From assembly GCF_001021505.1 (NCBI RefSeq), contig NZ_LDPO01000024.1, positions 1 through 64,000 of the forward strand: DNA of 64,000 nucleotides, in the 5' to 3' direction. Position 1 is the first letter of the stretch. Every line of letters starts with the position of its first letter. Of this stretch, positions 42,892-51,109 are shown piece after piece. The translations under genes were made by a program, and so were the position numbers. Source of the DNA: Mycolicibacter heraklionensis (GTDB lineage Bacteria; Actinomycetota; Actinomycetes; Mycobacteriales; Mycobacteriaceae). The notes under the pieces were generated by a model. That model made no database searches. It was given only the letters and a program-made list of their open reading frames with translations, and had not been told where the DNA came from.

Positions 42892-43677
42892 TCAACCCCG
42901 CCACCGCTGCCACCCGGCAAGCAACTCGGGCAGATCCACGCCGAGCACCAGCGGCACCGCCACCGCCGGCGGCACATGCCCGGGACCGCAGGCGGTCAGG
43001 TAGAGCTCGCGCAGCTTGGCCGTCCCGAAGCGGTCGGCCACAAAACGAGCGAACTCCCACGCCCGGTCATAGGCCTGCACCCGACGCGGTCCGGGCGCAT
43101 CCAGGTCGGCATCCGAGGGCAACGCGAGCACCGGCCCCGCCGGCCCGATCGCCCGATCCCCGGTGGGCCGCGCGACGAAATCGGCTACGCCCTCGGTGAG
43201 CCAGCGCGGCGCATCGAGCGCGGTATCGGTCCGGGCCGCGTAGTGAAAAAGCTCGTGGGTCAACACGATTCGCAGCGCCGGTGTGCTCATCGCATTCGCA
43301 CCGGGCGCGAAGACTATTCGTTGACCAACTGCTGCCCGACGCTCCGGGTCCACCCGGTCGGCGACCGCGACCGCGGCGACATCGGCCCACTGCGCAACAT
43401 CAGCGCTGTCGTGACCGGCAAGCTCGGCGAACTGCCGATCCGAGCCGGTGGCCGTGACCTGAATGCGGTGCGTCCAATCGGTCCCCCAGAACGCTTCGAC
43501 CGCGTCGACGGCGGGCCCGATATTTGCGGCCACCCGCGACAGCAGCTCTTCGCCGGGCTGGCCGCCGAGATTCTCCAGCACGACGCTGCGGTCATCGCCC
43601 ACGATCAGCGGCACAGCTGCCGGCCGGCGAGCAGCTGCGCCCAGCAGCGCAACACCGCTGATCAGCTCGACAGCCAA
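42892..43677 (-). CDS. Putative secreted HEXXH metalloprotease-like protein (Rv2189c-like)
   Basis: About 261 residues. The segment RIVLTHELFHYAARTD contains HELFH, a zinc-protease HEXXH motif, and GVADFVARP about 20 residues later could provide a third ligand region. The start is unclear: only a TTG at 43677 is available. In-frame codons just upstream encode RRLLAALLA, which would complete a signal peptide ending before VELISGVALLGAA. The gene follows ripC closely (34 bp), so it may process cell-wall proteins; this is inference. Confidence 0.72.
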   Translation of the reverse strand: MAVELISGVALLGAAARRPAAVPLIVGDDRSVVLENLGGQPGEELLSRVAANIGPAVDAVEAFWGTDWTHRIQVTATGSDRQFAELAGHDSADVAQWADVAAVAVADRVDPERRAAVGQRIVFAPGANAMSTPALRIVLTHELFHYAARTDTALDAPRWLTEGVADFVARPTGDRAIGPAGPVLALPSDADLDAPGPRRVQAYDRAWEFARFVADRFGTAKLRELYLTACGPGHVPPAVAVPLVLGVDLPELLAGWQRWRG

Positions 43678-43711
43678 CAGCGCCGCAAGCAGGCGGCGGA
43701 TTCCCCGGCGC

Positions 43712-44848
43712 TCAGTAACGGCGGGCGTTGTGGATCGGGCCGGAGGAGTTCATCGGCACCACCCGGACCGGCTGACCAAAGGTGGACGAGTGGATCATCA
43801 TGCCGTCGCCGACGTAGATACCCGAGTGCGACGCATCTGAATAGAAGGTCAGCACGTCACCGGGCTGCAGGTCTGACAGCGACACCGGCTGCCCGCCGTT
43901 GGCCTGCGCCTGGCTGGAGTGCGGCAAGTTGATGCCGGCCTGGTGGAACGCCCACATCACCAGCCCGGAGCAGTCGAATCCGCCCGGCGCGGCCCCGCCC
44001 CAGACATAGGGCGTGCCGACCTGGGTCAACGCCGCCTGGACGGCGGTCGCGGCGGCTCCGCCACCGGACCCGCCCCATGCCCCGTCCATCGGAGGCGGCG
44101 CATCGGAGCCGGGCATCGGGAATCCCGGGAATCCGGGTGCCGGCGGCACGCCCTCGGGGGCGGGCTCTCCCGGTACGGCTTCGGGCACCGGGCCGGGTGC
44201 GGCCATCGCGGTGCGCTGCTGCGGCGTCAGGGCGTAGTACTGCGATTTCACCACCGAGATCTGCAGTTGCAGACGGCTTTGGCGGGCCTGCAGCTCGGCG
44301 CGCACCGCGGCGGCCTGCTCGGCTGCCGTGCGGGCGTCGTCAGCCGACTTGGCGGACGCCTGCTCGGCCTGATCGGCCTGTTCGCTGGCGGTACGGAAAC
44401 GGTCCAGTTGCACCGACAGGTCGCCGGCCACCACCCGCTGCACGCCGAGCTTGTCGATCAATTGTTGCGGCGACTCGGCGGTCAGGATGGCGTCCGCGCC
44501 GCCGACCCGGCCCCCCATGTAGGTGGTGGCGGCGAAGCGGTTGACGGCCGCTCGGTAGGTGGACAGCTGGTCCCGGGCCGCGTCCAGGGCGGCTTGATCG
44601 GCGGCGTGCGCGGTGTCCGCGGCCTGCTGCGCGGCGAGCTTCTCATCGAGATTGAGCTGCGCGGTGTGCATGGCCTCAGTGGTCTGTTCGGCCTGCCGGG
44701 ACAGTTCGCTGAGCTTCGCCAGGGCGTCGTCGGCGGGGTCTGCGTGGACGTTTCCGACCAATACGCTGCTCAGAGTCGTGATACCGGCCAGCAAACCGGC
44801 TGCGGCGCCGAGGGCTGGGCGCCTCAAAGCACGCAGACGCCACTGCAT
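43712..44848 (-). CDS. ripC: NlpC/P60 peptidoglycan endopeptidase RipC (Rv2190c-like)
   Basis: A 378-residue secreted hydrolase. The signal peptide covers about residues 1-36 (ALGAAAGLLAGITTLSSVLVGNVHA). A long coiled coil (about 40-210) of the type that contacts FtsX is followed by a Pro-rich linker and the C-terminal NlpC/P60 domain. Catalytic Cys is in FDCSGLVMW (about residue 293) and His in SHSGIYVG. It cleaves D-Glu-mDAP bonds in peptidoglycan. I prefer the ATG at 44848 over a TTG five codons upstream. The gap upstream (44849-45032) holds its promoter region; I see no clear riboswitch. Confidence 0.9.
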   Translation of the reverse strand: MQWRLRALRRPALGAAAGLLAGITTLSSVLVGNVHADPADDALAKLSELSRQAEQTTEAMHTAQLNLDEKLAAQQAADTAHAADQAALDAARDQLSTYRAAVNRFAATTYMGGRVGGADAILTAESPQQLIDKLGVQRVVAGDLSVQLDRFRTASEQADQAEQASAKSADDARTAAEQAAAVRAELQARQSRLQLQISVVKSQYYALTPQQRTAMAAPGPVPEAVPGEPAPEGVPPAPGFPGFPMPGSDAPPPMDGAWGGSGGGAAATAVQAALTQVGTPYVWGGAAPGGFDCSGLVMWAFHQAGINLPHSSQAQANGGQPVSLSDLQPGDVLTFYSDASHSGIYVGDGMMIHSSTFGQPVRVVPMNSSGPIHNARRY

Positions 44849-45032
44849 ACGTTCGAGCTCCAAGATTGCATCCTTAACACTGCCCAGGGAGGCACGGGGG
44901 TTGCGCCGCCGCCGAAACGTAAGGTCTCGAATAGGTTACGGAATGGCAACGCCGTTGTCCATCACGAGTTGCCCACATTAACAGTCGGGATTGTGAAAAT
45001 CGTAAGGCGGCTCGCCGGCGGTCCGTCCCTGG

Positions 45033-45299
45033 TCAGGCCACTCCCGGGCGGCGCAACGGCCCGCGCTCACCGCGGATCGGCACCAGCCGCAGTCGGGGCG
45101 CCATCCCGGCCTCGGCAAGCACATCCAGCGCCGCCCGCTCGTCTTCGAGTAGCTCGTTGGGCACCCCCAGCAACACGCTGACCACACAGTCGCGGCAGGC
45201 CGGTCCGCGCACCGCGCAGTCATCGCAGTCGATCACCATCGGATCCGCATCCACCCGGCGTGCGCCGCGGTCATCCGAGTGTCCCGAGATCTGTCCCAT
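45033..45299 (-). CDS. Small Cys-rich protein, function unknown
   Basis: An 88-residue protein. MVIDCDDCAVRGPACRDCVVSVLLG has four Cys residues in a CxxC-x6-CxxC pattern, which suggests a zinc or Fe-S site. A leucine-rich helix (NELLEDERAALDVLAEAG) and a basic C-terminus follow. I recall similar short proteins next to ripC in other mycobacteria but no function. The start could be the ATG at 45299 or the in-frame ATG at residue 21. Confidence 0.65.
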   Translation of the reverse strand: MGQISGHSDDRGARRVDADPMVIDCDDCAVRGPACRDCVVSVLLGVPNELLEDERAALDVLAEAGMAPRLRLVPIRGERGPLRRPGVA

Positions 45300-45360
45300 G
45301 ACGATTCCTCTCGATCAGTTGCCGGCACGCTAACTCCGGGCACCGACAACCTCTCGCTTC

Positions 45361-45412
45361 ATTGCGGCGGCCGCTCCTTCACCTCGCCTCCGGCGAGCAT
45401 TGCTGAACCGGG
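45361..45412 (-). repeat. Diverged copy of the palindromic element
   Basis: On the minus strand this stretch begins cggttcagcaatgctcgccg and ends ggccgccgcaatgaa. It shares the arm CGGTTCAGC, an internal GCTCG and the CCGCCGCA-TGAA end with the 57-bp family, but the middle has changed. It lies in the 143-bp gap between the small Cys protein gene and the exonuclease gene. The assignment rests on partial similarity only. Confidence 0.5.
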
Positions 45413-45442
45413 GGTGTCGGTGCGCCCGCCTACGGTTCGGCC

Positions 45443-47320
45443 ATGACCTCCGGCTCTGACACCGGGCAGCTGAGCTTCGCCCATTTCGAAGCCGAACTCG
45501 AAGCTGCCCCGGCCACCCTGCGGGACACCACGTTCGTGGTGGTGGACCTGGAGACCACCGGCGGCCGGGCCTCGGCCGGCGGGGACGACGACGCGGACGC
45601 CATCACCGAGATCGGCGCGGTCAAGGTGCGTGGCGGGGTGGTGGAGGGCGAGTTCGCCACGCTGATCAACCCGCAGCGCGGCATTCCGCCGCAGATCGTC
45701 CGGCTCACCGGAATCACCACCGCCATGGTCTACGACGCGCCCACGATCGACGCCGTGCTGCCGTCCTTCCTCGAATTCGCCGGATTCGACCGCGGGTCGG
45801 TGCTGGTCGCCCATAACGCCGGGTTCGACGTCGGGTTCCTGACCGCCGCCGCACGCCGCTGCGAATTGGCCTGGCCGCGGCCGCCGGTGCTGTGCACGGT
45901 GCGGCTGGCGCGCCGGGTGCTCAGCCGCGACGAGGCGCCCAGTGTCCGGCTTGCCGAGTTGTCCCGGCTGTTCGCGGTCAGCACCACGCCCACCCACCGG
46001 GCACTCGATGACGCCCGCGCCACCGTCGACGTCCTGCACGCGCTGATCGAGCGGCTCGGCAACCAGCAGGTCAGCACTTTCGTCGACCTGCGCGCCTATC
46101 TGTCGCACACCACACCGGCCCAGCGCCGCAAGCGCAGCCTGGCCGTCGGGCTGCCGCACCGGCCGGGCGTCTACCTGTTTCGCGGACCGTCCGACGAAGT
46201 GCTCTACATCGGCACCTCCACCAACCTGCGCCGCCGGGTCGCGCAGTACTTCAACGGCTCCGAACGCCGCACCCGCATCGGCGAGATGGTGGCACTGGCC
46301 ACCCGGATCGACCACGTCGAATGCGCGCATCCGCTGGAGGCCGGAGTCCGCGAACTGCGGCTGCTGGCCGCCCACGCTCCGCCCTACAACCGACGATCGA
46401 AGTTCCCCCGGCGGTGGTGGTGGATCACGCTGACAGACGAGGCTTTTCCACGACTGACCGTGGTGCGCTCCCCCCGCCACCACCGGGCCGTCGGCCCGTT
46501 CCGATCGCGGGCCGACGCCGCCGAAACCGCCATCCTGCTAGCACGGTTCACCGGAATCCGAACCTGCACAAGGCGATTGAGCCGCGCCGGTCGGCACTCC
46601 TGCCCGCCGGTCGAAGTCGGTCCCTGCCCAGCGACGGCTGACGCCACCGCAGACGAGTACGCCGAAACGGTCGGACGTGCGGCCGCTCTGCTCGACGGTG
46701 CCGACAACTCCGCCCTGGGCGCCGCGGTGCAGCAGGTGCACGCGCTGGCCGATCGCGGACACTACGAAAGTGCCGCACGGCTGCGCGACCGCACCGCGGC
46801 AGCCATCGATGCCCTGTGGCGCAGCCAGCGCGCCCGCGCCCTGGCGGCGCTGCCCGAGCTGGTGGCCGCGGCGCCGGATGGCACCGGTGGGTGGCAGTTG
46901 GCGGTGATCCGCCACGGCCGGCTGGCCGCCGCTGGGTGCGCCGCGCGCGGGGTGCCGCCGATGCCCGTCGTCGATGCGATCACCCTGGGGGCCGAGGCGG
47001 TGCTGCCCGAGCCGGCGCCGTTGGCCGGAGCTCTGGTCGAGGAGACCATGCTCATCGCCCGTTGGCTGGCAACGCCCGGGGTGCGCATCGTGCGGGTCGC
47101 GCCCGCCGACGGCGCCGACGGATGGACCTCGCCGCTGGCTTCGGCCGGGCCGTGGACGTCGTGGGCGGCGCTGGCCCGCTCGGCCCGGCCGGCCTCAGAG
47201 CTGGGCGCCGAAGCGGACCCAACGGGCCAGCAACTGTTCGGCCGCGCCGCTGTCGATCGCCTCGGCAGCGCGCGCCAGCCCGTCCTTCCAGGCCGGCAAC
47301 CACTCAGCGCTGCTGGATAA
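45443..47320 (+). CDS. DEDDh exonuclease fused to GIY-YIG (UvrC N-terminal-like) nuclease (Rv2191-like)
   Basis: A 625-residue two-nuclease protein. The N-terminal DnaQ-type domain (about 20-200) has TFVVVDLETTGG, HNAGFDVGFL and THRALDDARATVDVL, giving all acidic residues and the catalytic His. A UvrC/Cho-like GIY-YIG domain follows (about 230-320: GVYLFRGPSDEVLYIGTSTNLRRRV). The C-terminal third resembles the continuation of UvrC-type regions. A role in DNA repair is likely. The last 126 bp overlap the trpD 3' end on the opposite strand. Confidence 0.9.
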   Translation: MTSGSDTGQLSFAHFEAELEAAPATLRDTTFVVVDLETTGGRASAGGDDDADAITEIGAVKVRGGVVEGEFATLINPQRGIPPQIVRLTGITTAMVYDAPTIDAVLPSFLEFAGFDRGSVLVAHNAGFDVGFLTAAARRCELAWPRPPVLCTVRLARRVLSRDEAPSVRLAELSRLFAVSTTPTHRALDDARATVDVLHALIERLGNQQVSTFVDLRAYLSHTTPAQRRKRSLAVGLPHRPGVYLFRGPSDEVLYIGTSTNLRRRVAQYFNGSERRTRIGEMVALATRIDHVECAHPLEAGVRELRLLAAHAPPYNRRSKFPRRWWWITLTDEAFPRLTVVRSPRHHRAVGPFRSRADAAETAILLARFTGIRTCTRRLSRAGRHSCPPVEVGPCPATADATADEYAETVGRAAALLDGADNSALGAAVQQVHALADRGHYESAARLRDRTAAAIDALWRSQRARALAALPELVAAAPDGTGGWQLAVIRHGRLAAAGCAARGVPPMPVVDAITLGAEAVLPEPAPLAGALVEETMLIARWLATPGVRIVRVAPADGADGWTSPLASAGPWTSWAALARSARPASELGAEADPTGQQLFGRAAVDRLGSARQPVLPGRQPLSAAG

Positions 47321-48277
47321 CCCGGTATGGGCGACGATCGCCCCGGCGGCGTTGAGCACCACGGCATCCCGCACCGCGCCCTTGGTTCCGGCGAGCACCG
47401 AACGGGCCTCCTCGGCATTGGCCTGCGCGTCGCCGCCGAGCAGCTCGCCCACCTCGGCCCGGGCGAATCCGAAACCGGCCGGGTCGAACGTCAGCCGATC
47501 GATGGTGCCGGCCTGCACCCGCCAGATGGTGCTGGTCGTGGTGGTGGTCAGTTCGTCGAGGCCGTCATCACCGTGCACCACCAGCACGCTGGACCGCCGC
47601 GCCGCGAACACACCGGCCATCACCTCGGCCAACTCCCCGAACGCGCACCCGATCAACCCGGCCCGCGGTCGCGCCGGGTTGGTCAGCGGTCCCAGCAGGT
47701 TGAACACCGTGGGGACGCCGATCTCGCGCCGGGCCACCGAGGCGTTGCGATACGACGGCTGGAATTGCGGAGCGAAGCAGAACCCGATGCCGACCTCGGC
47801 GACACTGCGCGCCACCTCGTCCGGCCCCAGGTCGATGCGCACCCCCAACGCCTCCAGGGTGTCGGCGCCCCCGGACAGCGAGCCCGCCGACCGGTTGCCG
47901 TGTTTGACCACCGGCACACCTGCGGCGGCCACCACGATCGCCGCCATCGTGGACAGATTCACCGTGTTGGCGCCGTCTCCACCGGTGCCCACCACATCGA
48001 CGGTGTCGGTGCCGATCTTGTCGGTGGGCACCTTGCGGCCGTAGGCCAGCATGACGTCGGCCAGCTCGCCTACCTCGGCGGCGGTCGGGCCCTTCATCTG
48101 CATCGCCACGCCGAACGCCGCGATCTGGGCGGACGTGGCGGAACCGGCCATGATCTGCTCCATCGCCCAGGCCGCCTGGCCCGCAGGCAGGTCCCTACCG
48201 GACGTCAGGCCGCCCAGCACCTGCCGCCACTGCCCTATCTGCGCTTTCGGCTGCACCGCACTACCTGGCTCGACCAC
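47195..48277 (-). CDS. trpD: Anthranilate phosphoribosyltransferase TrpD
   Basis: A 360-residue enzyme of tryptophan synthesis that joins anthranilate to PRPP. The signature VDVVGTGGDGANTVNLST binds the PRPP phosphates, KHGNRSAGSLSGGADTLEALG follows, and FCFAPQFQPSYRNASVARREIG and FNLLGPLTNPARP complete the family. The start is a GTG at 48277, with another GTG eight codons downstream. It stands alone, not in a trp operon, and diverges from ctaE across 182 bp. Confidence 0.96.
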   Translation of the reverse strand: MVEPGSAVQPKAQIGQWRQVLGGLTSGRDLPAGQAAWAMEQIMAGSATSAQIAAFGVAMQMKGPTAAEVGELADVMLAYGRKVPTDKIGTDTVDVVGTGGDGANTVNLSTMAAIVVAAAGVPVVKHGNRSAGSLSGGADTLEALGVRIDLGPDEVARSVAEVGIGFCFAPQFQPSYRNASVARREIGVPTVFNLLGPLTNPARPRAGLIGCAFGELAEVMAGVFAARRSSVLVVHGDDGLDELTTTTTSTIWRVQAGTIDRLTFDPAGFGFARAEVGELLGGDAQANAEEARSVLAGTKGAVRDAVVLNAAGAIVAHTGLSSSAEWLPAWKDGLARAAEAIDSGAAEQLLARWVRFGAQL

Positions 48278-48459
48278 GCGCCGATCGTCGCATGCGGCCT
48301 CCGCGACGCCAAAGCCAACCGGAAACAGGGCCCGAAACAGGTTGACGACGCAGCGCTAACAGTGCGCTCACGCGCGCGTAACGGCACAGACAACACCAGT
48401 TCAAACGAATTGCCAGCCCCGGGTGGAGATCTACAACTACATAGCGTCATACTTGCGGG

Positions 48460-49071
48460 GTGACGAGCGCTGTGGGGTCCTCGGGTACTGCCATTACTTC
48501 TCGTGTGCATTCGCTGAACCGGCCCAACATGGTCAGCGTCGGCACCATCGTGTGGCTGTCCAGTGAATTGATGTTCTTTGCCGGTCTGTTCGCGATGTAC
48601 TTCACGGCACGCGCGCAGTCGGGTGGCGCCTGGCCGCCGCCGCCGACGGAGCTGAATCTGTGGCAGTCGGTGCCGGTGACGCTGGTGCTGATCGCGTCGT
48701 CGTTCACCTGCCAGATGGGCGTGTTCGCCGCCGAGCGTGGCGACGTGTTCGGGCTGCGCCGGTGGTACCTGCTGACCTTCCTCATGGGACTGTTCTTCGT
48801 CTGCGGTCAGGCCTACGAGTACTCCCACCTGATCTCGCACGGCACCACGATCCCGTCGAGCGCCTACGGCACCGTGTTCTACCTGACCACCGGGTTCCAC
48901 GGCCTGCACGTCATCGGTGGGTTGGTCGCCTTCATCTTCCTGATGCTGCGCACCACGATGAGCAAGTTCACCCCGGCTCAGGCCACCGCCTCGATCGTCG
49001 TGTCCTACTACTGGCACTTCGTCGACATCGTGTGGATCGCACTGTTCGCCACGATCTACTTCATCCGATGA
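48460..49071 (+). CDS. ctaE: Cytochrome aa3 oxidase subunit III CtaE
   Basis: A 203-residue membrane protein with five helices. NMVSVGTIVWLSSELMFFAGLFAMYF, FVCGQAYEYSHLI, TGFHGLHVIGGL and the ending SYYWHFVDIVWIALFATIYFI are conserved subunit III motifs. It begins the ctaE-qcrC-qcrA-qcrB operon. The start is a GTG at 48460 with only GCGGGG upstream. A TANNNT element (TAGCGT, 48442-48447) lies so close that a near-leaderless transcript is possible. Confidence 0.96.
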   Translation: MTSAVGSSGTAITSRVHSLNRPNMVSVGTIVWLSSELMFFAGLFAMYFTARAQSGGAWPPPPTELNLWQSVPVTLVLIASSFTCQMGVFAAERGDVFGLRRWYLLTFLMGLFFVCGQAYEYSHLISHGTTIPSSAYGTVFYLTTGFHGLHVIGGLVAFIFLMLRTTMSKFTPAQATASIVVSYYWHFVDIVWIALFATIYFIR

Positions 49072-49100
49072 GCAACCGCCCGATGAACAGGAGTGTCCGG

Positions 49101-49943
49101 TTGAAGACACTGAAGAAGTGGGCCCGACCTGGCAACAACGAGACCGTCGCCCGGCGGCGCCTGCGCCGTCGGGTCTCCGGTGGACTGCTGCTGCTGGTAG
49201 CCCTGGCCCTGGCCGGCGGGATGGCCGCGCTGCTGACCCCGACCCCGCAGGTCGCGGTTGCCGACGAGTCGTCCTCGGCCCTGCTGCGGACCGGTAAGCA
49301 GCTCTTCGACACCTCGTGCGTGAGCTGCCACGGCGCCAACCTGCAGGGTGAGCCGGGCCGCGGACCGAGCCTGATCGGCGTCGGCGAAGCCGCCGTCTAC
49401 TTCCAGGTCTCCAGCGGCCGGATGCCCGCGGTCCGCGGCGAGGCCCAGGCCCCCCGCACCTACCCGATCTTCGACGACAAGCAGATCGACGCCCTGGGCG
49501 CCTATGTGCAGGCCAACGGCGGCGGCCCCACCGTGGTGCGCAACGCCGACGGCAGCATCGCTCAGGCTTCGCTGCGCGGCGACGACCTGGGCCGCGGTGG
49601 CGACCTCTTCCGGCTCAACTGCGCGTCCTGCCACAACTTCACCGGCCGGGGCGGCGCGCTGTCCTCCGGTAAGTACGCGCCCGACCTGGAACCGGCCAGC
49701 GAGCAACAGATCCTGACCGCGATGCTGTCCGGCCCGCAGAACATGCCGCGCTTCTCCGACCGGCAGATCTCCATGGAAGAGAAGAAGGACATCATCGCCT
49801 ACGTGAAATCCGTTACCGAGGAACGTGATCCGGGCGGCTACGGGCTCGGCGGGTTCGGCCCGGCTCCCGAGGGCATGGTGATTTGGATCGTCGGCATGGT
49901 CGCAGCCATCGCCGCAGCATTGTGGATCGGGGCACGCTCATGA
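49101..49943 (+). CDS. qcrC: Diheme cytochrome c subunit QcrC of the bcc complex
   Basis: A membrane-anchored cytochrome with two c-heme sites, CVSCH and CASCH, the mycobacterial replacement for a separate cytochrome c. A basic N-terminus and helix (SGGLLLLVALALAGGMAALL) lead into the periplasmic domains. A C-terminal helix (GMVIWIVGMVAAIAAALWIG) anchors the tail. I prefer the TTG at 49101, which has AGGAG seven bases upstream and gives 280 residues as in M. tuberculosis by memory. An ATG at 49068 overlapping the ctaE stop by 4 bp is the alternative. Confidence 0.95.
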   Translation: MKTLKKWARPGNNETVARRRLRRRVSGGLLLLVALALAGGMAALLTPTPQVAVADESSSALLRTGKQLFDTSCVSCHGANLQGEPGRGPSLIGVGEAAVYFQVSSGRMPAVRGEAQAPRTYPIFDDKQIDALGAYVQANGGGPTVVRNADGSIAQASLRGDDLGRGGDLFRLNCASCHNFTGRGGALSSGKYAPDLEPASEQQILTAMLSGPQNMPRFSDRQISMEEKKDIIAYVKSVTEERDPGGYGLGGFGPAPEGMVIWIVGMVAAIAAALWIGARS

Positions 49944-51109
49944 GCAGCAACGACAAGACCGAACTCCCAGATGACGCCGCATTGGCGACGATGACCACCG
50001 AGGAGCTGCTGGCTCTCGGCGGCCAGATCGACGGTGTCGACACCGTCTTCAAGGAGCCCCGCTGGCCGGTCGAGGGCACTCGGGCCGAGAAGCGCGCCGA
50101 GCGCCGGGTCGCGGCCTGGTTCCTGGCGGGCGGCGGCTTCGGACTGGCCCTGCTCCTGATCTTCCTGTTCTGGCCGTGGGAGTACGCACCGCTGGAGTCC
50201 CCGAACGGCCTGGCCTACTCGCTGGCGACTCCGCTGTACGGGCTGACCTTCGGTCTCTCGGTGCTGTGCATCGCGGTCGGCGCGGTGCTGTTCGTCAAAA
50301 AGTTCATCCCCGAAGAGATCACCATCCAGGAGCGTCACGACGGCAGCTCCCCCGAGATCGACCGTAAGACGGTGGCGGCCCAGCTGACCGACGCGTTCGA
50401 AGGCTCGACGATCGGGCGGCGCAAGCTGCTCGGTGCGTCGCTGGGCGTGGGGTTCGGCGCGTTCGGCCTGGGCACTCTGGTGGCCGGTGCCGGCGGCCTG
50501 ATCAAGAACCCCTGGAAGCCGGTCGTCGACACCGCCGAAGGCAAGAAGGCCGCACTGTGGACGTCCGGGTGGACCCCGCGCTACCCCGGCGAGACCATCT
50601 ACCTGGCCCGCGCGACCGGCCAGAGCACCAACTCGCCGTTCGTCAAGATGCGGCCCGAAGACCTGGACGCCGGCGGCATGGAGACGGTGTTCCCGTGGCG
50701 GGAGTCCGACGGCGACGGCACCACCGAGGAATCGAACGAGAAGCTCACCGCGATCATGATGGGCGTCCGTAACCCGGTGATGCTGATCCGCATCCGGCCC
50801 GACGACATGCCCAAGGTGGTCAAGCGCCAAGGCCAGGAGAGCTTCAACTACGGCGACTTCTTCGCCTACACCAAGATCTGCTCGCACCTGGGCTGTCCGT
50901 CTTCCCTGTTCGAGCAGCAGACCTATCGGATCCTGTGCCCGTGCCACCAGTCGCAGTTCGACGCGCTGCACTTCGCCAAGCCGGTCTTCGGCCCGGCGGC
51001 TCGCGCGCTGGCACAGCTGCCGATCACCATTGACGCCAATGGGCATCTGGTCGCCAATGGCGACTTCGTCGAACCTGTCGGACCGGCATTCTGGGAGCGC
51101 ACCTCATGA
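49940..51109 (+). CDS. qcrA: Rieske iron-sulfur subunit QcrA of the bcc complex
   Basis: A 389-residue Rieske protein with an actinobacterial N-terminal extension of three hydrophobic helices (about 58-78, 98-116 and 165-185). The cluster-binding motifs CSHLGCP and CPCHQSQFD lie at about residues 314-340, with the expected two Cys-two His ligands plus a disulfide pair. It passes electrons from menaquinol to QcrC. The ATG overlaps the qcrC stop by 4 bp. It is shorter than the M. tuberculosis protein (429 by memory), mostly in the N-terminal tail. Confidence 0.96.
   Translation: MSSNDKTELPDDAALATMTTEELLALGGQIDGVDTVFKEPRWPVEGTRAEKRAERRVAAWFLAGGGFGLALLLIFLFWPWEYAPLESPNGLAYSLATPLYGLTFGLSVLCIAVGAVLFVKKFIPEEITIQERHDGSSPEIDRKTVAAQLTDAFEGSTIGRRKLLGASLGVGFGAFGLGTLVAGAGGLIKNPWKPVVDTAEGKKAALWTSGWTPRYPGETIYLARATGQSTNSPFVKMRPEDLDAGGMETVFPWRESDGDGTTEESNEKLTAIMMGVRNPVMLIRIRPDDMPKVVKRQGQESFNYGDFFAYTKICSHLGCPSSLFEQQTYRILCPCHQSQFDALHFAKPVFGPAARALAQLPITIDANGHLVANGDFVEPVGPAFWERTS

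Noticed and set aside
44849..45032. A c-di-AMP (ydaO-type) riboswitch upstream of ripC
   Set aside because: The leader is short and I could not recognise the conserved ydaO core, so the idea rests only on the type of gene.
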